Numbered from the stretch's first letter, positions 16,412-24,750 are shown. The stretch is DNA of 41,757 nt from Mxb001 sp964537955 (GCA_964537955.1 CAZICY010000014.1:1-41757); one strand, 5' to 3'. Program-made: numbers and translations. The notes: generated from the letters alone by a model not told the origin.

Positions 16412-17313
16412 TCGCCGGCGAGATCGGGCGGGAAGACGGCGGAGTACGCCGCCGTTCCACTGCTGCACTCCGCGAGGGCGAGCAGGGCATCTCCATGCAG
16501 CAGGGCGACGGTCCCCTCGCGAGGCGCGTCCTCGGGCCACGGGATACGCACGCCGTGGACCACCGATCGGACAAGGCCCTCAGGGATCTCCACCCAGGGC
16601 AGCGATCGGCGGGCCGCTTCGGCAGCGGGCATCGGCGCGACATCGCCCAGGTCCTCGACCGAGCACGCATCGTCGAGGGTGAACGCACCCGAGCACGTGC
16701 GCCGCAATGCGATGACATGGCCGCCCACGCCCAGGTGCTCGCCCACGTCGCGCGCCAGGGCACGCACGTAGGTGCCCGCCGAGCACGCAACGCGCACGTC
16801 GATCACCGTGACCTCGACGCCAGAGGCTTCCGCATGGCGAAGGTCGAGCAGGTCGAAGGACTCGATCGTGACCTCGCGCTCGGGGACCTCGACGTCCTCG
16901 CCGGCGCGCACGCGCTCATGCGCCCTCCTGCCGTCGATGCGCACCGCACTGACCGCGCTCGGTCGCTGGCGGACAGTCCCGCGCCACGGGGCCATCGCCG
17001 CAGCGACATCCGCTGAATCCAGCGTGGCTCCCCCCGCGCGCACGATGTCCCCCTGGGAGTCGTCGCTGGTGGTCGCGACGCCGAGCACGATCGTGGCGAC
17101 GTACTCCTTGCCCTGGGCCGAGAGGTGCCCGAGGAGCCGCGTGGCCGATCCGAGGCCCAGGACGAGCACTCCGGTCGCCAGCGGATCGAGGGTGCCCGCA
17201 TGACCGACGCGGCGGGTGCCCCAGGCCTTGCGCGCCCGTCCGACGATGGCGTGCGACGTGGGCCCTTCGGGCTTGTCCACCACGACGATGCCGTGCGGGC
17301 CCAGGGGGGTCAT
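16408..17313 (-). CDS. truB: tRNA pseudouridine(55) synthase
   Basis: Converts U55 of the tRNA T-loop to pseudouridine. The N-terminus has the TruB opening GIVVVDKPEGPTSHAIV and the catalytic Asp43 in GHAGTLDPLATG. Later KEYVATIVLGVAT and CSAGTYVRALARDVGE are also family features. It has 301 residues, normal for actinobacteria. The ATG overlaps the rbfA stop (ATGA). It converges with the double glycosyltransferase, sharing four bases. In most actinobacteria ribF follows directly. Here the glycan island intervenes. Confidence 0.97.
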   Translation of the reverse strand: MTPLGPHGIVVVDKPEGPTSHAIVGRARKAWGTRRVGHAGTLDPLATGVLVLGLGSATRLLGHLSAQGKEYVATIVLGVATTSDDSQGDIVRAGGATLDSADVAAAMAPWRGTVRQRPSAVSAVRIDGRRAHERVRAGEDVEVPEREVTIESFDLLDLRHAEASGVEVTVIDVRVACSAGTYVRALARDVGEHLGVGGHVIALRRTCSGAFTLDDACSVEDLGDVAPMPAAEAARRSLPWVEIPEGLVRSVVHGVRIPWPEDAPREGTVALLHGDALLALAECSSGTAAYSAVFPPDLAGD

Positions 17314-17747
17314 CCCTGCGGTTCCTCCTCCGCGGGATGGCGGTAGGGGTCGGGGTCGCCCGCGTAGTCCGCGCCCGTGGCCTGGGCGTGCACCTGCGCG
17401 TCGGACTCCGCCGCGGCGCGCAGCAGGTCGTCGATGTGCTTGGCGTTGTCCGGGAGGGCATCGAGCACGAAGGCCAGTGACGGCGTGTGCTTGATGCCGG
17501 TCTGCCGGCCGACCTCGCTGCGCAGGACCCCCTTCGCGGACTCGAGGGCTGCGGCCGTGGCCGCGCGCTCCTCGTCGTCGCCATAGACCGTGTAGAACAC
17601 CGTGGCTTCGCGCAGGTCGGGGGTCACCCGGGCGTCGGTGACGGTGATGAAGCCGAGCCGCGGATCCTTGACCTTCATCTCCAGGGTCTCCGCGACGATC
17701 TCGCGGACGCGGTCCGCGAGCTTGCGGGCACGTGCCTCAGCCGCCAT
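17310..17747 (-). CDS. rbfA: 30S ribosome-binding factor A
   Basis: Small KH-like assembly factor that binds immature 30S subunits and acts in 16S rRNA 5' end maturation. It shows the RbfA pattern RKLADRVREIVAETLEMKVKDPRLG near the start, then FITVTDARVTPDLREATVFYTV. The 145 residues include an acidic, His/Pro-containing tail typical of actinobacterial forms. ATG at 17747 overlaps the stop of the DUF503 gene (TGATG) and its own stop overlaps truB. Confidence 0.96.
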   Translation of the reverse strand: MAAEARARKLADRVREIVAETLEMKVKDPRLGFITVTDARVTPDLREATVFYTVYGDDEERAATAAALESAKGVLRSEVGRQTGIKHTPSLAFVLDALPDNAKHIDDLLRAAAESDAQVHAQATGADYAGDPDPYRHPAEEEPQG

Positions 17748-18052
17748 CAGCGCACTCCTTCGTCATCGCCGCCGAACAACCGCCGACGGACTCCCACCAC
17801 GGTGATCTCCGGGAGGCCGGAGACCCACTGCTCGCACGCATCGGCGACCCCCTGCGCGTGGGCGGCATCGCCGGACACCACCCCGACGGTCACCAGGGCC
17901 CGGCGGTGCAGGTCCTGGTGATCGGTCTCGGCTGCCGCCACGTCGAACTTCCTCCGCAACTCTCGGACGATCGGCTTCACCACGGAGCGCTTCTCCTTGA
18001 GAGAGTGCACATCCCCGAGAAGGATGTCCATCTCGCAGGTCGCCACGAACAC
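17747..18052 (-). CDS. DUF503 family protein (YlxP-like)
   Basis: 101-residue protein with the YlxP/DUF503 pattern: an N-terminal beta strand, then DVHSLKEKRSVVKPIVRELRRKFDVAAAE, followed by ALVTVGVVSGDAAHAQGVAD. The family is usually found, as here, between infB and rbfA. It is suspected to act in ribosome assembly, but its exact role is not established. The start is GTG at 18052. It lies 11 nt after the infB stop and overlaps rbfA by one base. Confidence 0.92.
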   Translation of the reverse strand: MFVATCEMDILLGDVHSLKEKRSVVKPIVRELRRKFDVAAAETDHQDLHRRALVTVGVVSGDAAHAQGVADACEQWVSGLPEITVVGVRRRLFGGDDEGVR

Positions 18053-18063
18053 GACGTCTGCCC

Positions 18064-20796
18064 CTAGGCGCGCGGGATCTCGCGCATCTCGTAGGTCTCG
18101 ATGACGTCATCAACCTTGACGTCGCCGTAGCTGCCGAGGTTGATGCCGCACTCGAAGCCCTCGCGGACCTCCGTGACATCGTCCTTGAAGCGACGCAGCG
18201 TGGCAATGGAGAGGTCGTTGGCCACGACCGCGCCATCGCGCACGAGCCGCGCCTTGGTGTTGCGACGGATCTCTCCGCTGCGCACGAGGCAGCCCGCGAT
18301 CGTGCCGAACTTGGAGGACTTGAAGACCTCGCGCACCTCGGCGGTGCCGAGCTGGACCTCCTCGTAGACGGGCTTGAGCATCCCGCGCAGGGCAGCCTCA
18401 ATCTCGTCGATCGCCTGGTAGATGACGGAGTAGAAGCGGACGTCCACGCCCTCCTGAGCGGCGAACTCCGCGACCTTGCCCTCGGGTCGGACATTGAAGC
18501 CGACCACGACGGCATCCGACGCGCTCGCCAGGGTGACGTCGCTCTTGGTGATGGCGCCGACACCGCGGTGGATCACGCGCAGCGAGACCTCGTCGCCCAC
18601 CTCGATCTTGAGCAGGGCGTCCTCGAGGGCCTCGACCGAGCCGGAGACGTCGCCCTTGAGGATGAGGTTGAGCTCGCGCTGCTCACCCTCCTCGATGCTC
18701 TTGAGGAAGTCTTCGAGGGTACGCCGTGCACGCGACTTGGCGAGCTGAGCATTGCGCTCGCGCGCCTGCCTCGTCTGGGCGATCTGCCGAGCCGTGCGAT
18801 CCTCCTCGACCACGAGGAAGGTGTCGCCTGCTCCGGGCACTGTGGTGAGGCCGAGGACCTGCACCGGCCGCGAGGGCAGCGCCTCATCGACGGCGTTGCC
18901 ATCCTCGTCGAGCATCGCCCGGACTCGGCCGTAGGCGTCGCCCGCGACGATCGAGTCTCCCGGTCGCAGCGTGCCGCGCTGGACGAGCACCGTGGCCACC
19001 GGGCCGCGGCCGCGGTCCAGGTGCGCCTCGATGGCGACGCCCTGGGCGTCCTGGCTGGGATTGGCCCGCAGGTCGAGCGAGGCATCGGCGGTGAGCAGGA
19101 TCGCCTCGAGCAGATCGTCGATGCCGGTCCCCTTGACCGCAGACACGTCCACGAACATCGTCTCGCCGCCGTACTCCTCGGCCACGAGCCCGAACTCGGT
19201 GAGCTGGCCGCGCACCTTCGACGGGTCGGCACCCTCCTTGTCGACCTTGTTGACCGCCACCACGATGGGGACCTCAGCGGCCTGGGCGTGGTTGAGCGCC
19301 TCGATCGTCTGGGGCTTGACGCCATCGTCCGCGGCCACGACGAGCACGGCGATGTCGGTCACCTGCGCACCGCGAGCACGCATGGCCGTGAAGGCCTCGT
19401 GACCCGGGGTGTCGATGAAGGTGATCGCCCGATCGCCGTTGTCGGAGTGGGCCGTGATCTGGTAGGCGCCGATGTGCTGGGTGATGCCACCGGCCTCACC
19501 CGCCACGACGTTGGTCTTGCGGACGGCATCGAGGAGCTTGGTCTTGCCGTGGTCGACGTGACCCATGACCGTGACGACCGGCGGGCGGGGCAGGAGGTCG
19601 GCCTCGTCGCCCTCGTCCTCGCCGAAGTCCAGCGAGAACGACTCCAGGAGCTCGCGATCCTCGTCCTCGGGTGACACGACCTGGACGTCGAAGTCGAGCT
19701 CGCTGCCCAGGAGCTTCAGCGTGTCGTCGTCGACCGACTGGGTCGCCGTGACCATCTCGCCGAGCTTGAACAGCACGGTGACCAGGTCCGCGGGGCTCGC
19801 GTCGATCTTCTCCGCGAAGTCGGTGAGGCTGGCACCGCGGGGCAGGCGCACGATCTGCCCGTTGCCGCGCGGCAGGCGCACGCCGCCGATCGTCGGAGCC
19901 TGCATGTTGTCGAACTCCTGGCGCTTCGCGCGCTTGGACTTGCGACCGCGCGACGGGCGCCCGCCGGGCTTGCCGAAGGCACCCGCGGTGCCGCCACGGC
20001 CACCGGGTCCGCCACGGCCGCCGGGACGACCACCGAATCCGCCACCGGGTGCGCCACCAGGGCCTCCACCGGGTCCGCCACCGCCGGGACCACCGAAGCC
20101 GCCGCCAGGACGACCACCCGGGCCGCGACCGCCGGGTGCGCCGCCGGGACGACCGGGTGCGCCGCCGGGACGACCGGGTGCGCCGCCGGGACGACCGGGT
20201 GCGCCAGGGGCGCCACCCGGACGAGCACCGGGCCGGGGCACGCCCGGCACGCGCGGCATCATGCCCGGCGTCGGCCGTGGGATGCCGGGGACCGCAGGGG
20301 CTGCGCGGCCCATGCCGGTGTTGCCGGTGAAGGGATTGTTGCCCGGGCGCGGGGCCGCCGGACGCGGTGCTTCCCGCGCGGCCACATTGCCGGTGAAGGG
20401 GTTGTTGCCGGGACGTGGGCCGGCCGGGCGCGCCGGGCGCGCGGGCTCGCCGTCGTCCGCGGACGCGGCGGGCGCAGCGGGCTCGGGCGCGGGCGGCTCG
20501 GCAGCGGGCGGCTCGGGGGGGGCAGCTACGGCCGTCTCGAGCACCAGATCAGGGGCCGCGGCCTCGACCGGCGCGGGCGGCTCCTTGGGGGCGGCTGACT
20601 TCTTGGCGGCGCGCTTGGGCTTGGCCTCGGCGGCCGGCGCAGCCGGCATGGCGTCCTTGAGCTTGCGGACGACGGGCGCCTCGACCGTGGATGATGCCGA
20701 GCGCACGAACTCGCCGAGCTCCGCCAGCTTGGCGAGCACGACCTTGCTCTCGACTCCGAGCTCCTTGGCGAGCTCGTAGACCCGGACCTTCGACAC
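18064..20796 (-). CDS. infB: Translation initiation factor IF-2
   Basis: GTPase that places initiator fMet-tRNA on the 30S subunit and promotes subunit joining. It has 910 residues, with the N-terminal IF2-N helix (VRVYELAKELGVESK), then Ala/Pro/Gly-rich low complexity to about residue 300. Within this, RPGNNPFTGN occurs twice and a 7-residue GGAPGRP unit repeats. The G domain carries GHVDHGKT (412-419), DTPGHE and NKVDKEG, and domains II-IV follow. The start is GTG at 20796, with AGGAG upstream. A strong hairpin (20812-20846) stands directly before the ribosome binding site. Confidence 0.98.
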   Translation of the reverse strand: MSKVRVYELAKELGVESKVVLAKLAELGEFVRSASSTVEAPVVRKLKDAMPAAPAAEAKPKRAAKKSAAPKEPPAPVEAAAPDLVLETAVAAPPEPPAAEPPAPEPAAPAASADDGEPARPARPAGPRPGNNPFTGNVAAREAPRPAAPRPGNNPFTGNTGMGRAAPAVPGIPRPTPGMMPRVPGVPRPGARPGGAPGAPGRPGGAPGRPGGAPGRPGGAPGGRGPGGRPGGGFGGPGGGGPGGGPGGAPGGGFGGRPGGRGGPGGRGGTAGAFGKPGGRPSRGRKSKRAKRQEFDNMQAPTIGGVRLPRGNGQIVRLPRGASLTDFAEKIDASPADLVTVLFKLGEMVTATQSVDDDTLKLLGSELDFDVQVVSPEDEDRELLESFSLDFGEDEGDEADLLPRPPVVTVMGHVDHGKTKLLDAVRKTNVVAGEAGGITQHIGAYQITAHSDNGDRAITFIDTPGHEAFTAMRARGAQVTDIAVLVVAADDGVKPQTIEALNHAQAAEVPIVVAVNKVDKEGADPSKVRGQLTEFGLVAEEYGGETMFVDVSAVKGTGIDDLLEAILLTADASLDLRANPSQDAQGVAIEAHLDRGRGPVATVLVQRGTLRPGDSIVAGDAYGRVRAMLDEDGNAVDEALPSRPVQVLGLTTVPGAGDTFLVVEEDRTARQIAQTRQARERNAQLAKSRARRTLEDFLKSIEEGEQRELNLILKGDVSGSVEALEDALLKIEVGDEVSLRVIHRGVGAITKSDVTLASASDAVVVGFNVRPEGKVAEFAAQEGVDVRFYSVIYQAIDEIEAALRGMLKPVYEEVQLGTAEVREVFKSSKFGTIAGCLVRSGEIRRNTKARLVRDGAVVANDLSIATLRRFKDDVTEVREGFECGINLGSYGDVKVDDVIETYEMREIPRA
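20132..20205 (-). repeat. 21-nt tandem repeats inside infB
   Basis: Three exact 21-nt units (20132-20152, 20153-20173, 20174-20194) plus an 11-nt partial unit encode GGAPGRP heptads in the IF-2 linker. Such repeats are prone to change in copy number by slippage without breaking the reading frame. Confidence 0.85.
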
Positions 20797-20811
20797 GACT
20801 CTCCTGTCTTT

Positions 20812-20846
20812 GGTCCGGGAGCGCGCTACGGGCGCGCGGCCGGACC
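20812..20846 (-). promoter_or_regulatory. Long hairpin in the infB leader
   Basis: Outer 7-bp stem GGTCCGG/CCGGACC, a 2x2 internal mismatch, inner 6-bp stem GCGCGC/GCGCGC and a 5-nt loop. On the minus-strand transcript it ends a few bases before the infB ribosome binding site. It could be an attenuator, an RNase processing site or a brake on IF-2 initiation. The remainder of the 131-nt ylxR-infB gap contains GCTCAT three times (20866, 20880, 20891) and nothing else I recognise. Confidence 0.55.
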
Positions 20847-20927
20847 GTCAGTGCTGGACGACCCTGCTCATGGCTGGGTGCTCATCGGTGGCTCATCCTC
20901 GGATGCCCCATCTCTGCGGCTACGCGA

Positions 20928-21203
20928 CTACGGTTCTTCGGACGACTGCATGCGCTCCACGAACTCCCTCAACACCGTGAGATCCGGTGTCGCGGTCGCA
21001 CGCAGCGCGCGAGTGAACGCCTTGCGGCGCTCGGCGGCTTCCAGGCAGCCGGGGTGCAACCACGCTCCCCGGCCTGGACGGATGGCCTCCGGGTCGGGGC
21101 TCACCGCCCCGGCATCGAGGACCACCCTGAGGAGGCCTTCCGGTGAGCTCTTCCCACGGCACCCGATGCAGGTGCGCACGCTCGAGGTGCGGGCTGCGCT
21201 CAC
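20928..21203 (-). CDS. ylxR: YlxR family RNA-binding protein (DUF448)
   Basis: 91-residue basic protein with the family signature RTCIGCRGKSSPEGLLRVV near the N-terminus, then GRGAWLHPGCLEAAERRKAFTRALR. It is encoded between nusA and infB, as in most Gram-positive bacteria. In Firmicutes the family binds RNA and has been linked to RNase P and to transcription regulation. I infer only RNA binding here. Start is GTG at 21203. A GTG at VRTCIGCR is a shorter option. nusA ends 73 nt upstream. Confidence 0.93.
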   Translation of the reverse strand: MSAARTSSVRTCIGCRGKSSPEGLLRVVLDAGAVSPDPEAIRPGRGAWLHPGCLEAAERRKAFTRALRATATPDLTVLREFVERMQSSEEP

Positions 21204-21276
21204 ATCGGTCCCGGGTCGGATCCACTCGGACGCCCGAGTGTAACGCCGCGGCGGGCATCTCCCGGCACCGGTGCCG

Positions 21277-22395
21277 TCAGGAGGAGGCGGGTGGGGGCGG
21301 CGGTGAGGCTGGCGGGGTCGGGGCCGCCGAGTCCGATGGGGGCGCCTGCGCCGGCCCGCCGGGGCGGCCCGACAGAGGCGGCTCTGCCGACTCGCCGGGC
21401 CCTGCCGGCTCCGTATCGGGCCGGATGTCGATCCGCCAGCCGGTCAGGCGGGCGGCCAGCCGCGCGTTCTGGCCCTCTCGGCCGATCGCGAGGGAGAGCT
21501 GGTAGTCCGGGACCGTCACCCGGGCCGCACGGGCAGCCGGGTCCACGATCTCGACCTTGCTCACCCGGGCGGGCGAGAGGGCATGGGCGATGAGCTCTGC
21601 GGGGTCCTCGCTGAAGTCGACGATGTCGATCTTCTCGCCTCCGAGCTCGCTCATCACCTGGCGCACCCGCTGCCCCATCGGTCCGATGCAGGCACCCTTG
21701 GCGTTGAGCCCCGGCACCGTCGACCGCACCGCGATCTTGGTGCGGTGCCCGGCCTCGCGCGCCAGGCCCGCGATCTCCACGCTGCCGTCGGCGATCTCCG
21801 GCACCTCGAGCGCGAAGAGTCCACGCACGAGCGCGGGATGGGACCGCGACACGGTGACCTGCGGACCACGAGGGCCCTTGCGGACACCGGTCACGACGCA
21901 CTTGATGCGGGTGCCGTGCGGGTAGGACTCGCCGGGGACCTGCTCCGACGGAGGCAGCACGGCCTCCACCTTGCCGAGGTCCACCCGCACGACCCGGGGA
22001 TCGCTCCCCTGCTGGATGACACCCGAGACCAGGTCTCCCTCGGTGCCTGAGAACTCGCCGAAGGTGCGGTCGCTCTCGGCGTCGCGCAGGCGCTGCAAGA
22101 GCACCTGGCGCGCCGTCGCGGCGGCCACGCGGCCGAAGTCGGTCGGGGTGTCGTCGTATTCGCGAGCCTCCGGGACCGCCTCGCCCGCGACCTGCTCGCC
22201 CACGGGAGCGGCCTCGCGCGCCCACACGGTGACGTGCCCGGTCTTGCGGTCGAGCTCGACGCGCGCGTCCGCGGCAGCTCCCTCCGTGCGCTGATAGGCC
22301 ATGAGGAGTGCCTGCTCGATCGAGTCGACGACGAGGTCCCAGGACAGCTCCTTCTCCCGCACCAGGGCCTTGAGCGCATTGACGTCGATGTCCAT
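21277..22395 (-). CDS. nusA: Transcription termination/antitermination protein NusA
   Basis: RNA polymerase-binding elongation factor for pausing, termination and antitermination. The N-terminal polymerase-binding domain begins MDIDVNALKALVREKELS. The S1 domain surrounds residues 130-200, and two KH domains follow (GACIGPMGQRVRQVMSELGGEKIDIV, then LAIGREGQNARLAARLTGWRIDI). The end is a Pro/Ala tail, without the acidic repeats of proteobacteria. I chose the ATG at 22395 because it overlaps the rimP stop as TGATG and has GGAGG at good spacing. A GTG one codon earlier is in frame. Confidence 0.96.
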   Translation of the reverse strand: MDIDVNALKALVREKELSWDLVVDSIEQALLMAYQRTEGAAADARVELDRKTGHVTVWAREAAPVGEQVAGEAVPEAREYDDTPTDFGRVAAATARQVLLQRLRDAESDRTFGEFSGTEGDLVSGVIQQGSDPRVVRVDLGKVEAVLPPSEQVPGESYPHGTRIKCVVTGVRKGPRGPQVTVSRSHPALVRGLFALEVPEIADGSVEIAGLAREAGHRTKIAVRSTVPGLNAKGACIGPMGQRVRQVMSELGGEKIDIVDFSEDPAELIAHALSPARVSKVEIVDPAARAARVTVPDYQLSLAIGREGQNARLAARLTGWRIDIRPDTEPAGPGESAEPPLSGRPGGPAQAPPSDSAAPTPPASPPPPPASS

Positions 22396-22937
22396 CACGC
22401 CTCCTCCTGTGCCGAGGGTTCGTCGTCAGCGGACGCACCTGCGTCTGCACCGGGTCGGCGGAACTCCACCTGCACCTCGCCGCGGGAGACGTCGGACCAG
22501 GGGGTACGCCGTTCGGCGGACTCGGGCTTGCCGTTGGCGTCGGCGTCCAGCGTGACGCCCTCGTCGTCGGCTTCGCGGATGCGCCCCTCGACCGACCCGC
22601 CCGCGGTCGTGTGCAGGCGCACCCTCCGACCGACGTTGCGCCTCCAGTGCCGCGGCAGCGTCAGTGGCCGATCGATGCCCGGAGAGGTGACCTCCAGCGT
22701 GTAGGGGTCGTCCCCCATGGCATCGGAGGAGTCCAGCGCATCGGACACCGCACGACTCGCCTCGGCGATGCCATCGAGGTCGATGCCGCCATCGCGATCG
22801 ACGACGACGCTCACGCGCCGACGCCGGCCCGATGCGTGGACATCGAGCGCCTCGAGGTCAAGGCCCAGGGCCGTGACGACGGGTTCGACTGCGGCGCGGA
22901 CCGCTGCGTCGCCGACCTCGCGCGAGGGGCGTCCCAT
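22395..22937 (-). CDS. rimP: Ribosome maturation factor RimP
   Basis: Needed for 30S subunit maturation. It has 180 residues with the RimP pattern: an N-terminal helical part (AAVEPVVTALGLDLEALDV), then SVVVDRDGGIDLDGIAEASRAVSDALD and the hallmark YTLEVTSPGIDRPL. A short acidic C-terminal tail follows. It is the first gene of the leftward rimP-nusA-ylxR-infB group. The ATG at 22937 is preceded by GGGAGGTG. Confidence 0.96.
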   Translation of the reverse strand: MGRPSREVGDAAVRAAVEPVVTALGLDLEALDVHASGRRRRVSVVVDRDGGIDLDGIAEASRAVSDALDSSDAMGDDPYTLEVTSPGIDRPLTLPRHWRRNVGRRVRLHTTAGGSVEGRIREADDEGVTLDADANGKPESAERRTPWSDVSRGEVQVEFRRPGADAGASADDEPSAQEEA

Positions 22938-23048
22938 GGCACCTCCCTCGTCACGCGGTGTGCACGTGTCAGGTATTCACGTGTCGCATCTGTCGTGTCC
23001 GCCGCGGCGCGCCGCAGCCGACAGGGCGAGGGTACCTCCTCCCGTGGC
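22938..23048. promoter_or_regulatory. Divergent promoter region, rimP-nusA-infB versus lipoprotein
   Basis: This 111-nt gap contains two direct copies of CACGTGTC (22963-22970 and 22978-22985), 15 nt apart, each with the palindrome CACGTG. They lie about 25-50 nt upstream of the rimP ATG, with the AT-richer GGTATT between them. They may be operator half-sites or overlap the rimP promoter. No convincing promoter for the rightward gene is visible. Confidence 0.45.
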
Positions 23049-23567
23049 ATGCTGGCGGTCGTGCATGGCCCCCACGGTCCCGAGGCGCCGCGCGAGGCCC
23101 GGCTCACGCGGCGAGCCCTCATCGGGGGCTCAGCGCTCGTCGGGGCATCCCTCCTGGCGGCCGCATGCACCCCGAGCCCCTCGCCCGGCCCGACCGACAG
23201 CCCCGAGCCCTCACCCGATCCGGACGCACAGGTGCGCGCCGACGTCGCGGGCGCCGAGGCGTCGATCCTCGCCCTCTACGACGCGGTGATCGCCGCTCAC
23301 CCGGCGCTGGCGGACGCCCTCTCGCCCCTGCGCGAGGAGCACGCGGCCCATGCCGAGGCGCTGGGCGTGCCCGCATCGGCTCCCCCCGCGCCCGCGGTCG
23401 GATCACGTGCCCAGGCACTCGCCGCCCTGAGCGAGGCGGAGCAGCAGGCAGTCGGCCAGCGCACGAGCGCCTGCGAGGCAGCCACCGGCGCCGAGCTCGC
23501 CCGGCTCACCGCCCTCATCGCCGCATCGGAAGCGGGCCACGTCGAGTTCCTGAGGGGCGTGGCATGA
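23049..23567 (+). CDS. Exported lipoprotein, ferritin-like (DUF4439-type)
   Basis: The N-terminus has a twin-arginine-like signal (LTRRALIGGSALVGASLLAAAC) with a lipobox ending LAAAC, so it should be exported, possibly folded, and lipidated at that Cys. A Ser/Pro/Asp linker follows (CTPSPSPGPTDSPEPSPDPD). A helical domain then has ALYDAVIAAHPALADALSPLREEHAAHAEALG and a final EAGHVEFL. The Glu/His pattern suggests a small ferritin-like helical bundle. I chose the ATG at 23049; an in-frame GTG at 23061 is also possible. It overlaps the next gene by 4 nt (ATGA). Metal binding is an inference. Confidence 0.8.
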   Translation: MLAVVHGPHGPEAPREARLTRRALIGGSALVGASLLAAACTPSPSPGPTDSPEPSPDPDAQVRADVAGAEASILALYDAVIAAHPALADALSPLREEHAAHAEALGVPASAPPAPAVGSRAQALAALSEAEQQAVGQRTSACEAATGAELARLTALIAASEAGHVEFLRGVA

Positions 23568-23965
23568 AGCCCTCGGCCGACAGTGCCCTCCTCGCCGCCA
23601 TCCTCGGCGAGGAGGCGGCGCTCTACGCGTATGGCGTCGCGGGTCCCTGGCTCGACGGCGCCGATCGCGACCTGGCGCTCGGCGGCCTCGCCGCGCATCG
23701 CGCGCGCGTCCTGGTGCTGCGCGAGGGGGCGCCCGACTCGCAGGAGTCCGGCGCGCCCGGCGGATTCGTGACCGGGCCTGTGGACTCCCCCGAGTCGGCA
23801 CGCGCCCTGCTCGCCGAGGTGGAGGCGCGGCTGGCCGCCGCATACGCCGACCTGGCTGCCGAGGTCCTCGGGGGCGAGCGCCGCAACGCGGTGCTGTCGG
23901 CGTGCGAGTGCTCGGTGCGGTCCGTCGCCTGGGGTGGCGCCACCGCAGCCTTCCCCGGGCGCTAG
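23564..23965 (+). CDS. DUF4439-type ferritin-like protein, cytosolic
   Basis: 133 residues, all helical by pattern, with EEAALYAYGVAGPWL near the N-terminus and GLAAHRARVLVLREGAPDS in the middle. This resembles the DUF4439 family found next to rimP in many actinobacteria. There is no signal peptide. It overlaps the lipoprotein gene by ATGA and ends in a CTAG shared with the convergent TSUP gene. The two adjacent proteins look like an exported and a cytosolic version of the same fold. Function is unknown. Confidence 0.82.
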   Translation: MKPSADSALLAAILGEEAALYAYGVAGPWLDGADRDLALGGLAAHRARVLVLREGAPDSQESGAPGGFVTGPVDSPESARALLAEVEARLAAAYADLAAEVLGGERRNAVLSACECSVRSVAWGGATAAFPGR

Positions 23966-24750
23966 CCGCGAAGTGCGTCGAAGGACGCCAGCGTCTGCCA
24001 CGCAAGCACAGCGATGAGCGCGCCCGTGACGACAAGCAGCACGATGCGCACGAAGCCGCTCCCGCGTGCGATGGCCGTGCGCGCGCCGATGATGGCCCCT
24101 GTCACGTTGCAGGCGGCCATGAGCAGGCCGAGGGTCCACAGCACCGATCCGCTGATGCCGAAGACGATGAGCGAGGCAGCGTTCGTGCCGACGTTGACGA
24201 TCTTGGCCGTGGCGGAGGCCTGGAGGAAGGTGTAGCCGACGGCAGCCACGAGCAGGACGATGAGGAAGGAGCCGGTGCCCGGACCCACGGCACCGTCGTA
24301 GAAGCCGATGGCGAGTCCGCCGACGATCGCCGTGACGAGGTGCCTTCGCCTGGAGACCTCCCGCGACGACAGGCCGAAGTCGCGCCGGAAGGCGATGAAG
24401 AGCCAGACGAGCACCAGGGCCACGAGGATGACCGGCCGATAGACGGCCGGAGGCAGGTGGATGGCCATGAGTGAGCCCAGCGCAGCCCCGCCGAAGGCCG
24501 CCCCCGCCATCGGCAGCGCCGTCCGCAGCCGCGGCATCTCGATGCGCCCGTAGGTGATCGCCGCGGCAGAGGTGCCGAAGATGGACGAGAGCTTATTGGT
24601 GCCCAGGGCCAGCGCGGGCTTGTCGGCAGGGACAGCCAGGAGGAGCGCAGGCAGTTGGAGGAGGCCACCCCCGCCGCTCACGGCGTCGACCCACCCGGCA
24701 GCCGCAGCGACGGCGCACAGCGCGACGATGACGTACCACTCCGGTGTCAC
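23962..24750 (-). CDS. TSUP family membrane permease (TauE/SafE)
   Basis: 262-residue membrane protein with about eight hydrophobic segments. It has the TauE/SafE patterns GWVDAVSGGGGLLQLPALLL near the N-terminus and GFYDGAVGPGTGSFL in the second half. The family exports or imports sulfite, sulfoacetate and related sulfur or organic anions, but the substrate here is not known. The GTG at 24750 overlaps the stop of the HAD gene (GTGA). The frame is open further upstream, but that part is Arg-rich and antisense-like. Confidence 0.92.
   Translation of the reverse strand: MTPEWYVIVALCAVAAAAGWVDAVSGGGGLLQLPALLLAVPADKPALALGTNKLSSIFGTSAAAITYGRIEMPRLRTALPMAGAAFGGAALGSLMAIHLPPAVYRPVILVALVLVWLFIAFRRDFGLSSREVSRRRHLVTAIVGGLAIGFYDGAVGPGTGSFLIVLLVAAVGYTFLQASATAKIVNVGTNAASLIVFGISGSVLWTLGLLMAACNVTGAIIGARTAIARGSGFVRIVLLVVTGALIAVLAWQTLASFDALRG

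Noticed and set aside
20132..20205. Short regular repeats considered as a CRISPR array
   Set aside because: Units are contiguous without spacers and encode an in-frame peptide repeat in IF-2.
19565..20779. Pro/Gly/Arg-rich rightward open frame opposite infB
   Set aside because: Mirror of the IF-2 low-complexity linker.
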